DNA of 64,000 nucleotides from Desmodus rotundus. Lineage: Eukaryota > Chordata > Mammalia > Chiroptera > Phyllostomidae. Numbering within the stretch: position 1 is the first letter of the stretch; each line of letters starts with the position of its first letter. The notes beneath the pieces are model-generated. The model made no database searches, was not told the origin of the DNA, and saw only the letters and a program-made list of their open reading frames with translations. Made by a program: the position numbers and the translations under genes. Of the stretch, positions 11,558-23,470 are shown piece by piece. The stretch spans positions 81,557,161 to 81,621,160 of the forward strand of contig NC_071391.1 in NCBI RefSeq assembly GCF_022682495.2, written 5' to 3'.

Positions 11558-11929
11558 TATCTTAGCACAGGCTAGCATAACAAAATATCACAGACTGGGT
11601 GGTTTAAACAGCACAGACTTGTTCTCTCACAGTTCTAAAGGCTGGATGTCAGAGATCAGGGTGACAGCATGCTGGCATTCTGGTGAGAGTTCCCTTCCTG
11701 TCTTGTAGATGGTATGGCCTTCTTACTAGGTCCTCACTTGGCAGAGAGAGCAGCAATCTCTGTGTCTCCTCTTATAAGGGCACTAATCCCTTCATGAGGG
11801 CCCACCCTTATAAACTCACCTAAACCTAATTACCTCCCAAAGGCCCTACCTTCAAATAACATCACATTGTGGATTAGGATTTTAACATATGAGTTGGAGG
11901 AAGGGACACAAACCTTTCAGTCCATAGCA
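11558..11929 (-). mobile_element. MaLR LTR (MST/MLT1 group), antisense
   Basis: The plus strand has the reversed MaLR signature: 'caaaatatcacagactgggt', 'tctcacagttctaaaggctg', 'ataagggcactaatcccttc', 'ttacctcccaaaggccctac', and an end of 'ttcagtccatagca'. Length of about 370 bp is normal for a solo LTR of this group. Confidence 0.85.
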
Positions 11930-13604
11930 ATATCTTAATAAGGCAGTTGGAAGGAAGATGAGACTATAAGGGCAGTGTGGCCTGAGGCATCAAAAGTTAT
12001 CATTAAACTGTGTTAAAAGAACTGTTTCCATAAGAAAGAACAATAACTTGGGGTTTGGTGGTGGTGGTGCATGTGTGAAGGGTGTAAGAACGAAACATCA
12101 GAGAAATGTGAGAAGCCAGTGGGTGGGACCCCCAAGCTGACTAGAGATGAAGTGATGAAGGAAGACCCCCGGAGTGGGATACCCAGAGGACTTTGAGGCA
12201 TGGGATGCTCAGCACTGAACTTTAAGTCTGTTTCTGTTTTCTTTGGTGATAACTCCTCCTCTAACCCTCAAGCTTCGTAGTTGATTTCCCTACACACACA
12301 ATATGTCCTGTAAAATGGATCTTTTTGTGGGCACCAAGAAGTTTTATATCTTAGCTTTCTTTACACCAGGGATGGATATTCAGGCTGATGAAATTACTCA
12401 AAAACTGAGGACAACACAAAGATGACCTTCTCACTGATCCACAGAAGAATGAAGCCAATTTTATCTGGCTCTCAAGAAGCAGGGAAACCCCAGCTAACAT
12501 GGGATAAACAGGTAAAAACAATTACAGGTATTCACTCACTGAGGTTTATTTAGAGATTATCAAAGCCCATCTTTAGAAGCTTTTATATGGAGAAAAAAAA
12601 AACCCTCCCTGAATGTTTGAAGGTTATGTGAAGACTCCCAGCTCCCTGCTAAGTACTTCCTGGTGAGGCAGCCTTTGAATCTGATGTATCAGCTGCCCCT
12701 CTTTCTCTCTTAGTCAGCAAGAAAGACTAGGGGTTTCTTTTCTGTTGTTTTTATTTTATTTTTTTAAAGGTTAACATATATTGGAATGTTTTCTTAGTTT
12801 GAGAGTCAGGGAAAGTGGGAAAACTTTTAAATACATCATCTTTTCTTTCCCGTAAGTGATCAAATAGTCTATTCAAGTATTCTCAGAATGGTTACTCTTC
12901 TGAGACACCAGTGAGTGTCTTTCCCCTCCCAACCCTGATGAAAGATGACTCTAAATGTAATAAAGTGAGCTCCAGAGATATCCGTTTATTTATTCCAAAT
13001 ATTTCAGCTAATGAGAAAGCAAATTTGAACTCCCTATCCTCAGGAGCTTTGCAGTCAAGCTCTCTGGCAGAGCTCTTGGCATGGACATTCTCTGATCTGT
13101 TCTTTCTGCCTCTGAGATTCTGTGGGGCCCACTCACTGTCCAGATTTCTCATTAGCAGAAACCCCATCACTCATGTGGGATGCAGAGGCCTCGCTCCTGC
13201 TGATGCCTTTATTGTGCTCACTCTGCCACCCTCCCCAACCCCTCTCCCTCATTCCAGCCAGCCCGCCTCTCTGCAGGGCTCCCCTTCCTCTGTCATCCTT
13301 CTGTGTGGCTCCTGGCAAGAAGCTTCTTTTGATGGATTCCATAGACCCCTGACCTCACTTTGAAGTCTCCACAGCTTAATCAAACACGCCCACCTTCAGA
13401 CTCAGCCCTGCCCCTTTAACTGAGTTACTACACTCATTAGCCACTCCAGGGGACCCAGTTTGCCTCCTGTGTGACACAATAAGAGGTAGATTTAGGGGAA
13501 AAGTAGGGAAGTGAGTGTTATGTTCTTAGACATGCACCACTAAGAAGCCAGCTTCCTCTTGGAAAGAAGTAGAGAGGGCCATCCCTCCTCAGCTCCCCCT
13601 GGGA
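11930..13604. other. Unassigned sequence with a GC-richer stretch
   Basis: 12900-13450 is GC-richer than its surroundings and carries open frames in several overlapping frames on both strands (the longest about 150 codons, 12911-13363 on the plus strand). The frames are rich in Ser, Pro and Leu, share no motif with known families, and lack exon boundaries I could defend, so I do not call a gene. Confidence 0.45.
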
Positions 13605-13800
13605 GGGCAGAGCTCAGGCCTTGGGAATGGAGATATGCATTAGACCTGGTGATATAGCTCTGCCCAGCCCAGGTGGACCTTGGGCAAGTCCCTTTATCTG
13701 AGTTATAAGAGGTCATTAGTGAGAATTAATTTATTCAAGTACTTGACACAGTTTGTGGTAAATTGAAAACACTATGATCTCAAAAAACTTAACTATGATT
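13605..13800 (+). mobile_element. Probable MIR fragment
   Basis: 'gaccttgggcaagtcccttt' followed by 'gtgagaattaatttattcaa' and 'gtacttgacacagtttg' is the order of a diverged MIR core and tail. Confidence 0.5.
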
Positions 13801-13974
13801 GTTATTCCCAATGGTCAACTCAGTGAAAAATGAAGGGTTTACTGGCAGCCCATGGAGACCCACTTTTGTATTCTCACTGAGGTCATTGAGGAGTAAATTC
13901 ATGCTGTTTAAGATGATACTGAGCAGTCACATACCATTGATGATCAGTGCTTAAGGTCCTCGGGGCAGAGAATA

Positions 13975-14145
13975 TTCATAATAATAATAATCATTTAAAT
14001 GACTACTATCTATTGTCCAATTACCTTGGGCCAGGTGCTGCTGTGGAGCAGTTGAAATATAACTACCATTTTGGTAGGTATTATACATAAAAGGAAACTG
14101 AGACTGAAAATTTGTATGACTTGTTTAAGGGTCTTGTATCAATAA
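13975..14145 (-). mobile_element. MIR SINE, antisense
   Basis: An (ATA)n start, 'gggccaggtgctgct', 'ggtaggtattatacataaa', 'aggaaactgagactgaa' is the reversed MIR layout. Confidence 0.6.
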
Positions 14146-14724
14146 GAACGCTGACAGGAAAGAGCACACCCAGAAACTAATACAAGTGGAAAGCTCTTAC
14201 CACCACTGGGCCTAAAGAGGCTGGGACAGGGGAAGCAGGGAGGATTAATGTTATCATACTCCAAGGAGAGCCAGAGCCATAGTGAGGAGCTACCCTGCAA
14301 GAACTGTAGCCACAGCAGAGAGGCAAGAAAATAAATGACAAAGATAACCAGTACATTGGCTTAAATAATCCATAAACCCACCTCTCCCTCCCCTCATCCT
14401 CTATCTTGCTGGTGCCTCCCATAGGCTGAACCCAAAAGGAAGCCAAAGGATGAGTGGCTTCTGCCAGGATGAGGCGGTCCATGGTGGTCGGCCTCCATGG
14501 ACACAGTGAAAAACAGAAGAGCACAAAGAATGGATGGCAGGTAGAGGTATGTAAGTGGAGAATAGCAAATGATCACTCAGCTTCTCAATGAGAGCCTCAT
14601 TCAACTTGTATGTCCAACACCAAGCTGCCTACACCACCTAGGAGATATTAGTAAAGGTTTCTTAAGTAACTAAGTCAGAGAAGGGGAATTATGAGATGCT
14701 ATAAAAGAGAGCAATAGGACCTAA
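14146..14724. other. Unassigned, possibly ancient LTR-like repeat
   Basis: Phrases such as 'cccataggctgaacccaaaa' and 'ggaagccaaaggatgagtgg' recall a dispersed mammalian repeat whose name I cannot fix. Antisense open frames at 14177-14604 have no recognisable domain. Confidence 0.35.
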
Positions 14725-14905
14725 ATAAACCCAAGTTTGAACACAGGGCCTACTATTGAAACACAATGTGACCTGGGGCAAGATTACTCAGTCTTTTCAA
14801 GTCTTAGCTTCCTCATATGTGAAACTAGAAGAATAATTGTCCCTAGAGCACATGCCCAGTGTCAGAGTGAGAGAGATGAAGGGTAGAAAGTGCATAGGTA
14901 CTGTC
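14725..14905 (+). mobile_element. MIR-type SINE
   Basis: 'tgtgacctggggcaagatta' then 'cttagcttcctcatatgtga' is the MIR core with its usual spacing. Confidence 0.6.
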
Positions 14906-14929
14906 ACATTAGTCACAGGAGTAGACTCG

Positions 14930-15140
14930 AGAGTTAGGCTGGCTCCAGTCCTGGCTCTGCAGCCTTCTGGTGAAACTACCTTAAACCTCTCCCTGCCTCC
15001 ATTTCTACGCTGTGAAACAGGATGAAAGTAGGAATACCTACCTTACAGGTGTGCTATGATATCCAAGTGACTTAATAAAAAGAGTTAGTATAGTTACCCA
15101 ACACTACTAAAAGCTCAGCAAATGTTGGGTGTTTTAACTA
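14930..15140 (+). mobile_element. MIR SINE
   Basis: 'ctccagtcctggctctgcag', 'taaacctctccctgcctcca', 'aggaatacctaccttacagg' and 'aaagctcagcaaatgttggg' give core and 3' end in order. It lies just downstream of the MIR at 14725. Confidence 0.65.
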
Positions 15141-15589
15141 AAGTGCTTAATACACTGCCCTTCCGGTGGGGTGGGAGTAGGATGACAAAGGTTTGTGTGT
15201 GTGCATCTGTTGATTCTATTCTCTCTAGGGCACTCAGACCCCATGTCAAAACCATATTCAAAGCTTTATCCTTTCAATGTTTTCCAGAAGAAGGCCAATA
15301 ACACTCAGCATTTCATACATTTAGTAATTTTTCTGAAGTCCTGGGTGCAGATTACATGGAACACAGGCTCAGCCATGTTGCTGTCACTCTTCTTTCTGCA
15401 CTCCCTTTGCTCAGAGCCTATTCCCTTATTTGGGACTGATTCTGAGGTTTGTGTTGGGCTCAGCACCTGAGGACAGCAGGCTACTCTGTCACTAGCAGGT
15501 GCTTTGTGGAAAGCAGTCCTACCAGGCCACCTGCCTTACCCCTGATTCAACCGCACATGCCCACCCAGCAGATCTCTGGCTACAGAGCA
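15141..15589. other. Unassigned sequence
   Basis: No recognisable repeat. An open frame of 91 codons at 15195-15470 has a hydrophobic stretch but no family motif. Confidence 0.45.
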
Positions 15590-16200
15590 CTCAACAGAGT
15601 CAACAAATACCTATTATGTGCTGGAAACTCTTCTAGGCACTGGAGAAACAGCAGTGAAAAAGTAAGCCAGGCCACAGTTTCTGCCCTTGTGGAGCTTACA
15701 TTCTAGTGGGAGGAACAAATAGTACACAGAATAACTAAGCAAAACATGTAACAGAAGAAAAAAGGAAACAAAATATAACCAGAGACATTGAAGTTAAGAA
15801 CACTCTAACAATGGGCAGGGGGGAGTGGGGAGGGGACAGTGAGGAGAGGGGATTACAGGAACTACTTTAAAGGACACATGGACCAAATCAAGGGGGAGGG
15901 TGGAGGTGAGGGAGGGAGGGGGGTTCGGCGGAGTGGGGTGGAGGGATGGGGAGAAAAGGCACACAACTGTAATTGAATAACAATTAAACAATTTTAAAAA
16001 GCCAACTAATTTTTTATGTCTAAAAAAACCAAAAAAAATATATAATATGTTAAAAGATAGCAAGGGCCGTAGGAGAGAAAAAGTAGAGAAGGGGAATAAT
16101 GATTTATAGCATGAGGAGTACTTGCAATGTCAAATAGGGTGGTCAGAGAAGGCTCCACCAAGAAGTTGAAAAAATATGGAATACTTAACAAATTGTGTCA
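15590..16200 (+). mobile_element. L2 LINE fragment, split by an L1 tail
   Basis: The left piece has the L2 phrases 'cttctaggcactggagaaac', 'gtggagcttacattctagtg'. The right piece from about 16040 continues with 'atataatatgttaaaagata' and 'gggtggtcagagaaggctcc', the expected next L2 text. The L1 3' end at 15752-16010 lies between, so the L1 inserted into the L2. Confidence 0.7.
15752..16010 (+). mobile_element. 5'-truncated L1 3' end
   Basis: It starts 'agaagaaaaaaggaaacaaa' and 'atataaccagagacattgaa', runs through the G-rich polypurine tract (15815-15955), and ends 'acaactgtaattgaataaca' plus an A-rich tail. It is nearly parallel to the 3' end of the L1 at 50243-52302, so the same family. 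Confidence 0.85.
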
Positions 16201-16639
16201 TAATAAACATTAGCCATTATTATTGGTCAAAGAAAATTTAAGTTTCTGACAAGCTCTGCACTCAATTGTTTTCTCTCTACAAATGCCAGAGGTATGTAGC
16301 TGGAGAAGTTTGACAACCATTGCCTAGAAGATATCAGGGAAGGGCCATGTATTGCAAGCATATAGGAGAATATTGAGCATCATGGGGCACCGTATGCTCC
16401 TCTGTTCAACTGCTCTCATTTCCAGCCTTTCAAGGCTGAGATATGGAGCAGTCTCACGGAGCAATCAAAGTCGCCCTTGGGGGTAAAAACTCTAAGGTCA
16501 TATGGTTCATCTTTCTTGCATGTATTTAGGAAGTGTTAGTTGAGTTAGATTACTAACATCCAGTATGGACTTCTCTGTTGGGGAAAGCTTTGAAATAAAT
16601 CATTTCAGATGTATTAGTTTCCGTTATGGTTACACTTAG
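16201..16639. other. Unassigned sequence
   Basis: I see no gene or repeat here. Confidence 0.5.
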
Positions 16640-17050
16640 TTGGATTTCTGGTTTGGGGCAGTATAGGTACACTTAGGCCAGATGACACTGTTGCAACAAA
16701 TTAATTGAAATCCCAAAAGTTTATTTCTTATTCATGCTACATTCACTATGTGTCCTGGGATCCTCTAGGATAGCTATTCCCCCCAAGGTGACTCAGGGAT
16801 CTAGGCTACCTCAATCCTGTGGCTCCACCAACTTGATACAAGACTTCCTCCTAGATGGCAGGGAAAGAGAATGCATGGAACTTTCATCCCGCTCTCCTGT
16901 GATCCAGCCTGGAAGTGATAGGCATTGCTTCTGCTCATAGATTCATTGGACAGATCTGATGAATGGCTTCACCTTCTACAGGTGAGGTCATGTGACTAGT
17001 TCCCCACCAGGCAGGAAAGAGAGCCAAATATTGGAAAGCACTTGTAATGT
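16640..17050 (-). mobile_element. Ancient LTR-like repeat, antisense (family uncertain)
   Basis: The order 'gtttatttcttattcatgct', 'gactcagggatctaggctac', 'ttcatcccgctctcctgtga', 'attgcttctgctcatagatt', 'cattggacagatctgatgaa', 'gtcatgtgactagttcccca' matches a dispersed mammalian LTR-like repeat that I recognise but cannot name with certainty. Confidence 0.45.
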
Positions 17051-17968
17051 GCACCAGAATCACTTGCCCCTACTGCAGGAAATTCGGCCAAGGCAGTAGA
17101 AATGTCTTGACTCTCTGGGCACATAGTACCAGCCTAGCAAGTATGATGCAGAAAAAGAGAAATGGCTCAGAATTTTTTCCCTGTAAGTTGTTTGTTGGAG
17201 CTCCCCAGGCAACTTTCTAGTTCATAGCCCAAATAAAATATTCCTATAATGTTCCTGAAAGTTTTCAACAAACCCACTGAGACTAGTGTTCTTTCTTAAA
17301 AAGAGAGGCCATAAAAATTATCACAAAAACCACATAGCTGTAGCTTATCAAAAATCATACCATGTGAGTATACAACTTCCTCCAAGAGCAAGGGATTACT
17401 TAATTAGCCTCCTTAGGGATTGTATTGACCAAGTGACTCAGCTCTACAAATCAGTCACAACTGCTGATTACTGGTATCTATCTGATAATTATTGGGCTTC
17501 CACAACTTCCCATTTGTTGAAGAAAGCTTTTGAAAAGAGATAGTCTAAGTCTTCTTTATCCTGCTCATTTTCTATGAGCAGATGCGTCATAAGAGCATCC
17601 CCATTTCCACCTGGAATTTGGTGGTTGTAGTTCTAAAGCTTGGACTGTGGGTTATTTCTGGTGAGTAGAAAAGGAAGGGAAGAGAGGATAATTATGCTAA
17701 TACAATCATCAAAGTGGTAAATACCTACTCTCAAGTCACTTCAAGTGGTGATGCTCTATCTCTAGCACTTGCTTTCTCTAAATCCTTTAAGTATGTAGTC
17801 CTATCAGAGAGAGTTGCCCATATCCAAACTTCATCAGCTCCACTTCTCTAACCACCCTTACTAGATGGTCAATAATTACTTCAATTTTTTCTTATATGTT
17901 AACACCTTCAAGGAAGAATTCTTGGGCACTTAAGAGATTCACAAAGGGATTCTGGGGGGATATAAACC
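17051..17968. other. Unassigned sequence
   Basis: No gene. An open frame of 85 codons at 17286-17543 lacks any motif. Confidence 0.5.
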
Positions 17969-18078
17969 CAGGGTGGCCAACTCTTCCAATTTTCCCAGGA
18001 CATTGCGGTGATAGTACTTACAGTCAATTATCCCAGGAAACCCCCAGTCCTGGGCACACTGGGCAGTCAGCCAGCCTA
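17969..18078. mobile_element. Small hAT-like MITE
   Basis: A short element of about 110 bp. The ends 'cagggtggccaac' and 'gtcagccagccta' are imperfect inverted repeats, and 'tataaacc' (17961-17968) against 'tataaccc' (18079-18086) looks like an 8-bp target duplication. The interior 'cccaggaaacccccagtcct' recalls a Charlie-type family. Confidence 0.5.
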
Positions 18079-18359
18079 TATAACCCCAGGAAATTGTGTG
18101 GAAATTTTGGTATGTGTGCAAATACACATTTTTCTATACAGAGAGTCCAGGGCTTAATTCAGATCCTCCAAAGGCTCATAAAAAGAAAATAAACAACCGG
18201 TTAAGAACACTCTGGAAGGACAGAGGTTTACAAACTTCTAATGCCCCTCTCACTCTTATACCGCTGTTATGATTCTATTTCCATTAGTGTTAGGATTAAT
18301 CCACCAATAATGTAGCCTGTACAGAGCATGGTACAAATAGATACTAATACTTCTATGAC

Positions 18360-18910
18360 ACATGTTTATTCATCTATTTTACAAATAGATATTGACACTG
18401 GCCCACATCCAGGGAGTTAGGGGGAAAAAGACAGTTCAGTCTCTGCTTATCAACAAACAGCAAGGAGATAAACAAGATATTTTCAGACAACAAATACTAT
18501 GAAAAATAAAATGGAATAACATGCTACATAGAAATTATAAGAGGCATAAGAGGCATATTTTACATAGGGTGTTAGGAAAGGCCTCTCTAAGGTGGGAGCA
18601 TTTATGCCAAGGGCCCACAAGTGATGCAAAGATCTGAAGAAGATTGTTCAGGCAGAAGTGGAGTAAATTCAGTGACCTTGAGGGAAGAATGAGCTGCAGA
18701 AAAAAAGCTAATGTGACTGGAGTACTGAGTCCACTAAGGGGAAATCTATCAGATTGGGTGGGAGAGGGAGAGGCCAGTAGATATCTGGTAGGTCATGTAA
18801 GAAACGTGACTTTTATTTTCAATGCAAGGAAGTAATTGAAAGGTTTTTAGCAGGAGAGTGACATAATGTGACTTGCATTCTTTTGAAGATCCTTCTGGTT
18901 GCCAGGAGGA
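18360..18910 (+). mobile_element. L2-type fragment
   Basis: 'gttaggaaaggcctctctaa', 'gaagatctga'-type text near 18630, 'ggaagtaattgaaaggtttt', and 'gagagtgacataatgtgact' follow the same order as at 24945-25560. Confidence 0.5.
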
Positions 18911-20004
18911 AAAAGAATCTCAAGAAGAGAGTAGAAACAGGAACACAGTGCATCTAGGTGTAGGCAGCAGAAGTGGAATGAAGTGGACCTGTGGGAAGGG
19001 TTCTGTAGGCACAGACAGTAGGACTTAGTGTTGGGAGTGAAGCAAAGAAGACATTCAGGGTGATGTTGCAATTTGCTGCATGCATGGCTGTCTGCCCTAT
19101 GAGATTGAGAGGCCCTTGCTGGGAGAAGGAATACTTTTTCATCTCTTTATCTGTACCAACTAGAAGAGGGCTTGGCATATGGTTCCTCTTAATAAATATT
19201 TGTTGGGTGATAAATGGATACGTGAATGTAAGAACAAATGGAACGTAGTCTTTCTGTTCCTGAACAAAGAAAGAAAAGGGCACACAATGCTTATAACTGC
19301 AGGGGCCACTGTCAGGCCAGGTTATAAAGACATAATTCTTAAGGCCTAGTCTTAGGCAGAGGGAAGGTGGAATGTGTTTCTCAGGCAAACATAAGAAAGA
19401 ATGAATTTGCTTTTCTTGTTTTAGTCCAGAAGAGAACCTCAGGGGAGCTGGGGTAAGCACTGTGCATATTGGGAAGTACCAGACATCACTCTGTGCCTGT
19501 CCACAAATGGGATTCCTTTGTTGACCTATTTTGTATTTTTTAATGACTCAGAGGTGAGTCTTTAGGTTGTTCCCCCCTGCCTGTCTCCTGTGTTTCCTTC
19601 AAGAAATCATTGCCATATATATTTATATCACATTCTGTCCCTGCAATAATGTAATATAATTATTCTTCTTTGACATTTTCCCTGAAATCTGAAAACAGTT
19701 CCTTATTTCTATCTGCAGACTTTGGTCAAAAGAAATCTTTTGCTATATTGATTTATCTAATTCCCACATGTTTTAAAACCTCACAGTTTAAAATCAAATG
19801 AGGAGATTTTATATGTCATATTCAGGGAAGTTTTTTCATTAATATTTTTTCTTATTACAACAGATGGTTATGTTGTTTTATAGTTATGGAAAGGATTGGT
19901 GCTTCATACCTCAACAAGTCAACTCCCCAGCACTGAAATATTTTAATATTTTTGTGTAGGCTTCAACTAAGCACAAATGAATAATCCTAATACTATTTAA
20001 ATCA
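18911..20004. other. Mostly unassigned; short MIR/L2 tail at 19138-19230
   Basis: 19138-19230 ('aggg cttggcatatgg' then 'aataaatatttgttgggtga') is a MIR or L2 3' end. An antisense open frame of 168 codons (18954-19460) is the longest outside the transposons and L1 LTRs. It has no domain, and its composition is rich in Leu, Phe, Ser and Thr without periodicity; I read it as chance. Confidence 0.45.
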
Positions 20005-20070
20005 TGCCCAGTGCTTATCACATAGTAGGAGTTCTATAAATTCTTGTTGAATAACTGAATAAACTAATCA
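20005..20070 (+). mobile_element. MIR 3' end
   Basis: 'cagtgcttatcacatagtag' followed by 'gttgaataactgaataaa'. Confidence 0.5.
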
Positions 20071-20696
20071 ATTAATCGAAGGTCAAATAATTTTTTACCT
20101 ATACATAATTATGCCAATCCAACAAATATATTGAGGAGGCTGCAGAAATCTTTTGAACTGATTATGGATAAAACTGTTGAAAGCAGAGTTCCTGGAATCC
20201 TCTCTCGGTGTTCAGGCCAGTGTAGAACTTTAATTGCTCTCTTTTTGGCTCTACTATCTGTCAAGGACAAGTTCTCAGCAATGTAACTTAAGAACCAATC
20301 ACATTGGTCAAGGTCATTAAGTTTTAGTGAATATATGGTCACTTTGTGAACTCCCACTCTTGCACACCAATTAAGCCCCATCTAACTGGACCTCACTTTT
20401 TGGCAGCTACTTTTTTAATAGGTAAATATTCTCCATACCTGTTTGTTAATGTGTCATAGATACTCATAGAATAGGTATCACAGAAATGAGGTGTGCAGCA
20501 TATAAATCAATGCAGCACCAATGAAATGAGTGGCACACCTTGGACATGGCAGCCCAACACTGTCATGTATGGTCACTCAAGAGGTAAGTATTCATTTCCT
20601 CTCCACAGAACTTCCTGGAATGTAAAAAAAAAAAAAAAAAAAAAAACCTTTGGTGAATCTTCTAGCATTATAAAAGTAAAACAAAAATCCATTGTA
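20071..20696. other. Unassigned sequence with a poly(A) run
   Basis: A 23-base A run at about 20624-20646 follows 'cttcctggaatgt'. It could be a retroposon tail, but I see no body or target duplication. Confidence 0.45.
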
Positions 20697-20896
20697 GCCC
20701 TGGCTGGTGTAGCTCAGTGGGAGCATGGGCTGAAAACCAAGAGGTCGCCAGTTCGATTCCCAGTCAGGGCATATGCCTGGGTTGCAGGCCAGGTCCCTGG
20801 TACAGGGCACGCGAGAGGCAACCACACATTGATAATCCTTTCCTCATTCTCCTTCTCTTGACCTCTCTCTAAAAATGAATAAATAAAATCTTTTTT
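20697..20896 (+). mobile_element. Ves SINE, full length
   Basis: The tRNA-like head ('gccctggctggtgtagctca') has a good B box 'gttcgattcc' at 20751-20760. The body follows with 'atgcctgggttgcaggccag', a C/T-rich tract, and a tail of 'taaataaaatctttttt'. A perfect 14-bp target duplication 'aaaaatccattgta' flanks it at 20683-20696 and 20897-20910. Pol III transcription from the internal boxes is the known mechanism of this class. Confidence 0.95.
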
Positions 20897-20949
20897 AAAA
20901 ATCCATTGTAATAAAATAAACAAAACATATATAAAATATAAATTAAAAG

Positions 20950-21390
20950 CCACCCCTCAGCTCCTCCCCTCTCCCAACCCCCAAACCCAATTCAAATTGC
21001 CACCAAGATTACTATTATCAACAGATAAGTATCATCCTTTTATACATTTTTATGCAAATATGTTTTTACATAACTAGATTATACTACACACTTCCTGCAA
21101 CTTTCCATGTATCATTAACAGACATTATTCCAAGTCAGGGCAGAGACATGTGCTTTATTCCCTTTAATTGTCTTCACATGCATGATGACTCCAGATTTTT
21201 GTTTTTTGGATTTTTGTTTTTGCTATTAAAACTAGTACTTTTTGACCATTTTGTACATATATATTTGTACATTTATTTGTAGGATAAATTTCTAGAAGTG
21301 GAATGACTGGATTAATAGGTAGGCATACTTCAAATTTTGATTGGTATTGCTAATTGCCCCTACAAAATGTTTGTACTCTTAGAAACTCAT
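20950..21390 (-). mobile_element. Old L1 ORF2 C-terminal/3' fragment, antisense (L1M group)
   Basis: The plus strand reads reversed ORF2 text, with 'ttgctattaaaactagtact', 'gtacatatatatttgtacat', 'gataaatttctagaagtgga' and 'tgattggtattgctaattg'. Highly diverged. Confidence 0.6.
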
Positions 21391-22317
21391 TTAATTGGTC
21401 ATTTTCCTGAAAAAGAAAGGAGGAAAGATGGAGAATGAACACCCAGGATCTTGACTAGGTAGCTAAAGAAGCAGCATGATGAGGGCCAGTCACCTCAACC
21501 CCTCTTCTCCAGCTGGGTCTCCTTAGCATGCTGCATAGTAGGAGGAATGGAAAGAAGGAGGCACTGAGCAGTCACCTCCCAGTGTGCCAGGACTTGGGAA
21601 GCCAGTCTCTCCAGAATAGATACTTCAAAAAGAAAGGCTTGATGAGAGGACATCTTCTAATCTAACTGTCTGGTTTGGGGCAAGGATTTCCTTTAAAAGC
21701 ATTAAGTACAAAAATATTTGAATGGTGGTAATTTATTTCTAACAGCCCTCAGAATTCCCTGAAGAAACAAGGGTCAGTGCAATTGATGATGGAGTCATTC
21801 AGGCAAAATAGGGTTAAGGGGGCTGACATCAATAAGTAGACTCTTTCTGCCCTTCCTTAGCTATATTAATACAAATCTCATAGAACTCCTTAACCCTATG
21901 CTTGTCAAGTTATAAAGCAATTCATTGCTATTTCTCTGCTTGGATTTTCTAAGAGTGGAACAAAAGACATTCTGATCCAAGATAAAATTCCGTAAGTACC
22001 ATCACTTACTGCCAAGAAAAGACACTTCCTTCTTGAAAAGTAGGACTAAAAAGTAAGTTGCAAAGGAAAACAAATGCTGGAATGCAGGAAATATTGCTGC
22101 TGGTATTTTCTTAAAAAGAGCATCTTCAACGTGTGGAAAAACCAGCAAGTCCATCAGTACCCCCTCTCCCATTTACATCAGAGTCAGCCAGTTTCTCTCA
22201 CTTCTGAGAAAGTGTTTTAGTGAATCTGTTTCCATGACCTCCAAGCTGTCCATCCCAACATGACAAATTGCCTGTTGAAATCCTAGAAACAAGAAAATCT
22301 AGGAGATATAGATTGTT
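21391..22317. other. Unassigned sequence
   Basis: No gene or recognised repeat. Confidence 0.5.
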
Positions 22318-22492
22318 CTCATTATTTGCAGTAGTTGTATTCTATAGTCACCATGAATATTAAATTACAGAGTACTAAATCCTTGCTCCTAGGTGAGGTT
22401 CCTGTGAGCCTGTATTCACAACATTTTCATCCATGGATCGATACACAATTTTGTTCTATGCATGTGTCTGTTTAAAGATACTTTGTTTTATG

Positions 22493-22530
<38 letters not shown>

Positions 22531-22890
22531 TGTGTATATATAATTGATTCATTAACATTGTACTCATGGTCAACAGTATGATGAATTCATGAGGGAACAA
22601 AGTGTGCTATATAAAACACACTTTCTCCATAAGGCTTAGGAACATTCAATGGCACTTCAGCACTGCACTTTTGGGCCATTCTAAAGAGTGAAATCACCAA
22701 AAAAAATTTTTTTTAAACACACGAAAATGTAAAAAACGTGGCACCTAATTCACTGTGAAAAGGATGCTTGTTTACAGTCTGAGAACTGAAACAAAGAAGG
22801 CGGAGCATTGCCTTGTTCCCCTTGAGCTGGAAGCATGCTACTCTGTTCATGTCTGATTGATGAAGAAAGGGCACAAGTATTGATCTGGGG
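22318..22890. mobile_element. Probable ancient DNA transposon remnant
   Basis: The run 'agtcaccatgaatattaaat', 'ttgctcctaggtgaggttcc', 'acaacattttcatcc', 'gattcattaacattgtactc', 'tttctccataaggcttagga', 'cttgtttacagtctgagaac' matches a dispersed mammalian repeat that I believe to be a cut-and-paste transposon relic. A (TA)n microsatellite interrupts it. Family not assigned. Confidence 0.4.
22494..22528. repeat. (TA)n microsatellite
   Basis: A pure TA run of roughly 15 units. Confidence 0.9.
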
Positions 22891-23364
22891 TTACAGATGA
22901 ATGTTAATGAGTAGGCAAATTTGCAAATATGGACTCTATGAATTCGGAGGATGGAGTGTACTTCTCACTCAAGCCAGATCAGACCTGTCCCAAGGCATCC
23001 ACCCCCTTGTCCTTCCCATCTCTTCTGGGTTGGCCCAACGTGGCTTGGCTAGCACCCACAGAAGGAGCCCCCTTGTGAAGGCCCTGGACAAGGTGCCCAG
23101 AAAAGGGGAAAAGAGGACATGCAGATATACCCCTTCTCCCCCAACCTGTTTATAATCAGTCTACTGGGGGAGAAACAGGCTCATGAATAATAATGGTTTA
23201 AGATCCAGTTTGGTAAGTGGTTTCATAGGCTAATGAAATGAAAGAAATGGTAGATTAAGAAGGTGTACAAGTACTTCCTGCAGTTTTCCTTTGTATTCCT
23301 CAGCCTTAATTAAACCCTCTTATGTCACAGCACAAAACAAAAGCTGTTTCAGAGCAGATAGCAA
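22891..23364. other. Unassigned sequence
   Basis: No gene or repeat recognised. An open frame at 22901-23155 (84 codons) has no motif. Confidence 0.5.
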
Positions 23365-23470
23365 GAATGGGATTGTCAGATTGAGCAAATAAGATGGCCA
23401 GTTAAATTTGAATTTCAGATAAAAATGATTTTTAATATGAGTATATCCTGTTTATACTAAATACTTTATG
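23365..23470 (+). mobile_element. One arm of a palindromic hAT-type MITE (MER53-like)
   Basis: 'attgagcaaataagatggcc' and 'agttaaatttgaatttcaga' are phrases of a palindromic mammalian MITE. The mirrored arm is not present downstream. The element stops at the start of the perfect hairpin. Confidence 0.45.

Noticed and set aside
12911..13363. Open frame of 150 codons in a GC-richer stretch
   Set aside because: Competing open frames exist on both strands, there is no domain, no splice structure I could defend, and the composition follows the local GC content.
18954..19460. Antisense open frame of 168 codons
   Set aside because: No recognisable motif, signal peptide or periodicity; no neighbours or exon context. 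Expected by chance in 64 kb.
20624..20646. Processed pseudogene tail
   Set aside because: A 23-base A run without a recognisable gene body or target duplication upstream.
20711..20770. tRNA gene
   Set aside because: The A and B boxes belong to a Ves SINE with tail and target duplication; no cloverleaf with an acceptor stem is evident.
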